The notes below the pieces were generated by a model, which worked only from the letters and a program-made list of their open reading frames with translations, did no database searches and was not told the origin of the DNA. Positions 61,624 to 64,000 of a DNA stretch of 64,000 nucleotides are shown in pieces. How positions within the stretch are numbered: the stretch's first letter is position 1; every line of letters starts with the position of its first letter. The DNA is from Ogataea parapolymorpha DL-1 (lineage: Eukaryota > Ascomycota > Pichiomycetes > Pichiales > Pichiaceae), in the NCBI RefSeq assembly GCF_000187245.1, contig NC_027860.1, positions 682,001 through 746,000 of the forward strand. The letters run 5' to 3'. Made by a program: the position numbers and the translations under genes.

Positions 61624-62976
61624 TCATTCCTCCACCTCCAGTAGCAGCGATGCATTGCGAAGACCGCACTGCTGAACGGTCTGGTCGAGCTTGTCGATCA
61701 GGTTTTCGCGCTGCATCGTCAGATGGAACGGTTTATTGTCTATGCCAAAATAGTACTTGACAAACTGGAACACACGCAACACGGGGTCCTGCAGCGCAAA
61801 CTTCTTCACCACACGGCGTCCGTCGCCGGACCGGATCTGGATGCGCGTCACGTCGGTGCCCTCCGGGTCCGGCACGTCCACGGCCTCAATCACCGGCTCG
61901 TCGCTCTCCAGCTCCAATGGCCGCTCTTTCGTGCCTTCGCCGTTGTCCAGGTCCACAATGTCCACACTGTCCTGCTGCCGCGCCGCGTCAGGGTTCAACG
62001 AGTGCTCCATAGCCATCTTGATCTGCTGCTCCTCGCTCAAACTGCTCACGTCCGGCCGCACGCTGTGCTGCACTATCGGGTTCTTTTTGTTCTTGTCCAG
62101 CGAGAACCGGTCCATAAAGTCCACCACCTGCTCCACCCACACGTGAAAATTGGGCACGCCGCTCCACATCTTGAGTCGTTCGCCCGTCATCGGGTCCAAG
62201 ATCGCAATGTGCGGATACTCTGAAAACGGATACATGTTGATGTAGTACTCGCCATTTGGCGAGTCATGGTGGTACTGCAGAAAGATAAAGTTCTCCCGCA
62301 CTATCTCTTTGATCTCTGTGTTCGACCAGAAGTCTCTGTTGAGACACTGGCATCGGAAGTCGGTCATGTCCTGGATGTTGACCAAAATCCATTTTTTCTC
62401 CTGTCGCGCCACCACCTTCGCGCCGTCCAGGTCTAGTTTCTGAATAATGTCCCAGGGCGGCCGGAATATGTTCGCGAGCCGTCTCTGTGTGCTTGTGCGG
62501 AACTCTCTGCGTCTGCGAGCGCGTCGGTTGTTCTGCTGACGGATCGAGTCGTCGTCGTCGTCCAGCATCTGGAACTCGTCGTCGTCGCCATCTTCATCGT
62601 CCAAATCCACGACTTCCACGCCGTCCTCGTCGTCCCCGTCGTCCAATTGGTTGAAAATCCCCACTTGGGTCCGTCCAAACATGCCCCTATGTGGGTCTAC
62701 CGCGGTGTAGTCCGACACAAGTTGGTCATGCACAGGCTCCAGCGGCCGTCTCACGCCCTCATCCGCGCTCTCGGGCTCTGCGTACATCTCCTGCTGCAGT
62801 CTGCCCGCCACCTCGGCGTCGTCACCTGGCCTGCTTGGCCCAACGCCCGTCCCGTGCTCGAAATACAGAGTCACCGCGGTATCTAAGTCGCCGCCGGCCA
62901 TCTCTAAAAAGCTCTGCGCCACCCCAACATCGTCCGTGCTGGTGATCTCCAAAAACAAAGGAACTAAGCTGTCCAT
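61624..62976 (-). CDS. UBX5: Cdc48 cofactor Ubx5 (UBXN7-like)
   Basis: The product is 450 aa. A UBA domain lies at ~1-42 (FLEITSTDDVGVAQSFLEMAGGDLDTAVTLYFE), then an Asp-rich region and a thioredoxin-like UAS domain (~170-300: WDIIQKLDLDGAKVVARQEKKW, NRDFWSNTEIKEIV). A UIM-like helix EEQQIKMAMEHSL and a C-terminal UBX domain (~365-450) follow. Together they link ubiquitinated or neddylated cullin substrates to Cdc48/p97. The order UBA-UAS-UIM-UBX is diagnostic. Confidence 0.93.
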   Translation of the reverse strand: MDSLVPLFLEITSTDDVGVAQSFLEMAGGDLDTAVTLYFEHGTGVGPSRPGDDAEVAGRLQQEMYAEPESADEGVRRPLEPVHDQLVSDYTAVDPHRGMFGRTQVGIFNQLDDGDDEDGVEVVDLDDEDGDDDEFQMLDDDDDSIRQQNNRRARRRREFRTSTQRRLANIFRPPWDIIQKLDLDGAKVVARQEKKWILVNIQDMTDFRCQCLNRDFWSNTEIKEIVRENFIFLQYHHDSPNGEYYINMYPFSEYPHIAILDPMTGERLKMWSGVPNFHVWVEQVVDFMDRFSLDKNKKNPIVQHSVRPDVSSLSEEQQIKMAMEHSLNPDAARQQDSVDIVDLDNGEGTKERPLELESDEPVIEAVDVPDPEGTDVTRIQIRSGDGRRVVKKFALQDPVLRVFQFVKYYFGIDNKPFHLTMQRENLIDKLDQTVQQCGLRNASLLLEVEE

Positions 62977-63048
62977 GGAGCAAGGGCAAAAGATCTGTAT
63001 TTAATTATTAGACAATATTTTTTTTCGAGATTATATAATCCAGATTCG

Positions 63049-63897
63049 TCAGGATTTGTCGTCGCCGTATACCTGGGCGATGTCGGCCAGATTTATGAGC
63101 GAGCTGGAGCGTTTTTTGCGCGACTTGAGCTCGTTTTCGGGCACCGCGCACGCGCCCGACGATTCGCCCGTCTGCACCGGATACTCGGCGTTCAGCTCGT
63201 CGATGTTCGCCTGGATCTGCTGCTGCAACGCTTCCCTGTTCTCCAACAGGGCGGTTCTGTACTGGCTGTGCACGATCTCAATGTTGGTGTCAGTCTCGCG
63301 GTCGATCGCCTCCAACCGATGCGCCGTCAGCGCTGCGATCTGGTTCAAAAGCTTCATCTTGTCTGCGTAACTGGTTGCGAAGTAGTTGTAGAAAAGATCC
63401 GGGTCACACGCCGGCGACTCCACCACAGGCCGATTCTCAAACCCATCTGCGTTTAAAACACCCATCTGTCGCTGTAGATACACGAAATCCTCCTTGGTGG
63501 AGCTGATGGCATCGTCGATCTTCTCGACGAGCTGGTCGATGTTGGCTATTCGGGCCGCCGCAAATTGCCTTGCCAGCGTCTCGTACTCCTTGGCTACCTG
63601 CGACTTGAGCTCCTTCACGTGGGCATCGTCCATCGACGGCAGGTTGATGTTGTGATTTTGCAACTGGGTGTGCAGGTCCGGTTCCTGGAATCTATCGGCC
63701 ATGTTTTCGCGGAAAAGCGGGTGTAAATGGTCCTCGCTTTCTTGTTTCACCGGGAGTGACTCGGTGCTGGACGCCCTGTCCGAGCCCTGGCGCTCCTCGG
63801 CAGGAGTTTCGTACTCCTTGTGTTTTTCACGGAGCAGCCGCAGCAGCTCTGCTCGGTCGGCACCTGTGGCCATAACGTAGCTCACAAACTGGTCCAT
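63049..63897 (-). CDS. Uncharacterised coiled-coil protein near the window edge
   Basis: The product is 282 aa from the ATG at 63897 (MDQFVSYVMATGADRAELLRL). The frame stays open upstream only with a GTG, and a further 5' exon outside the window cannot be excluded. A short N-terminal helical domain resembles a UBA/CUE-like helix pair. Then come a disordered segment, coiled-coil helices (~100-220: VKELKSQVAKEYETLARQFA, HRLEAIDRETDTNIEIVHSQ), and a basic C-terminal patch (KSRKKRSSSLINLADIAQVYG). No family is recognised. Confidence 0.6.
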   Translation of the reverse strand: MDQFVSYVMATGADRAELLRLLREKHKEYETPAEERQGSDRASSTESLPVKQESEDHLHPLFRENMADRFQEPDLHTQLQNHNINLPSMDDAHVKELKSQVAKEYETLARQFAAARIANIDQLVEKIDDAISSTKEDFVYLQRQMGVLNADGFENRPVVESPACDPDLFYNYFATSYADKMKLLNQIAALTAHRLEAIDRETDTNIEIVHSQYRTALLENREALQQQIQANIDELNAEYPVQTGESSGACAVPENELKSRKKRSSSLINLADIAQVYGDDKS

Positions 63898-64000
63898 GGA
63901 CGCGTTGCTATGTTCGGGGTTATGTGATGCAAATTTGACAACTCCAACAGCGGCGGAAATCACGGCAACAGCGGTGTTGGTGCGTGCTATGAAGTTATTT

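Overview
This 64 kb window is ordinary-density nuclear chromosome of a budding yeast. Genes are compact and mostly intronless, and the window includes a U6 snRNA gene and the components of typical hemiascomycete complexes. CTG codons stand where conserved proteins need leucine (for example in Ran/GSP1), so this is not a CTG-Ser yeast. Five genes carry tiny introns of 34-40 nt with a CTAAC branch site only a few bases from the 3' AG. Together with a Rab4-type GTPase, an O-acetylserine-type acetyltransferase and moderate GC, this suggests a methylotrophic yeast of the Ogataea (Hansenula) polymorpha group. The species is inferred from gene content only.

Layout. 0-9 kb: kelch protein, U6 snRNA (minus strand, with a downstream B box), SAM50, an m-AAA protease subunit (AFG3-like) and the dynamin VPS1. 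9-19.8 kb: an orphan membrane protein, an orphan split gene, HRT1, MED7, a degenerate mitochondrial DEAD-box protein, ZIM17, a POM33-like protein, EMW1 and DUG1. 20-32 kb: ASN1, a Rab4-like GTPase, SWD1, an Ark1/Prk1-type kinase, a TSC3-like micro-protein, a Zn2Cys6 factor, and a ULS1-like SNF2/RING protein. 32-39.7 kb: SEC72, YHC1, GSP1, ATP14, HRI1, PET123, SUR7, MMS4 and FES1. 39.7-41.7 kb: a gene desert of about 2 kb packed with inverted repeats. 41.7-50 kb: a LAM-type sterol transporter, an orphan mitochondrial-like protein, a CorA transporter, a Ksp1-like kinase, ATG33 and an aldo/keto reductase. 50-64 kb: NDE1, DML1, RRP14, GFA1, an M1 aminopeptidase, a small orphan, a mitochondrial serine/homoserine O-acetyltransferase, UBX5 and a coiled-coil orphan at the right edge.

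There is no operon-like logic, but packing is extreme. Several divergent pairs share only 47-90 bp between start codons, and several convergent pairs leave 2-14 bp between stop codons. Mitochondrial functions are frequent (SAM50, AFG3, ZIM17, ATP14, PET123, NDE1, the helicase-like protein, ATG33, the acetyltransferase). SEC72 and HRI1, whose products are reported to interact in S. cerevisiae, lie within 3 kb of each other.

The part I cannot explain is 39738-41695. It has no convincing ORF, a roughly 30-bp-period G-run/C-run array full of AGGGG/CCCCT motifs, and a stretch of about 315 bp (40950-41265) that can fold into a chain of perfect or near-perfect hairpins, including a GNRA-capped one inside a long-range 9-bp closing helix. 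It is the best candidate here for an undescribed non-coding RNA or structural DNA element.
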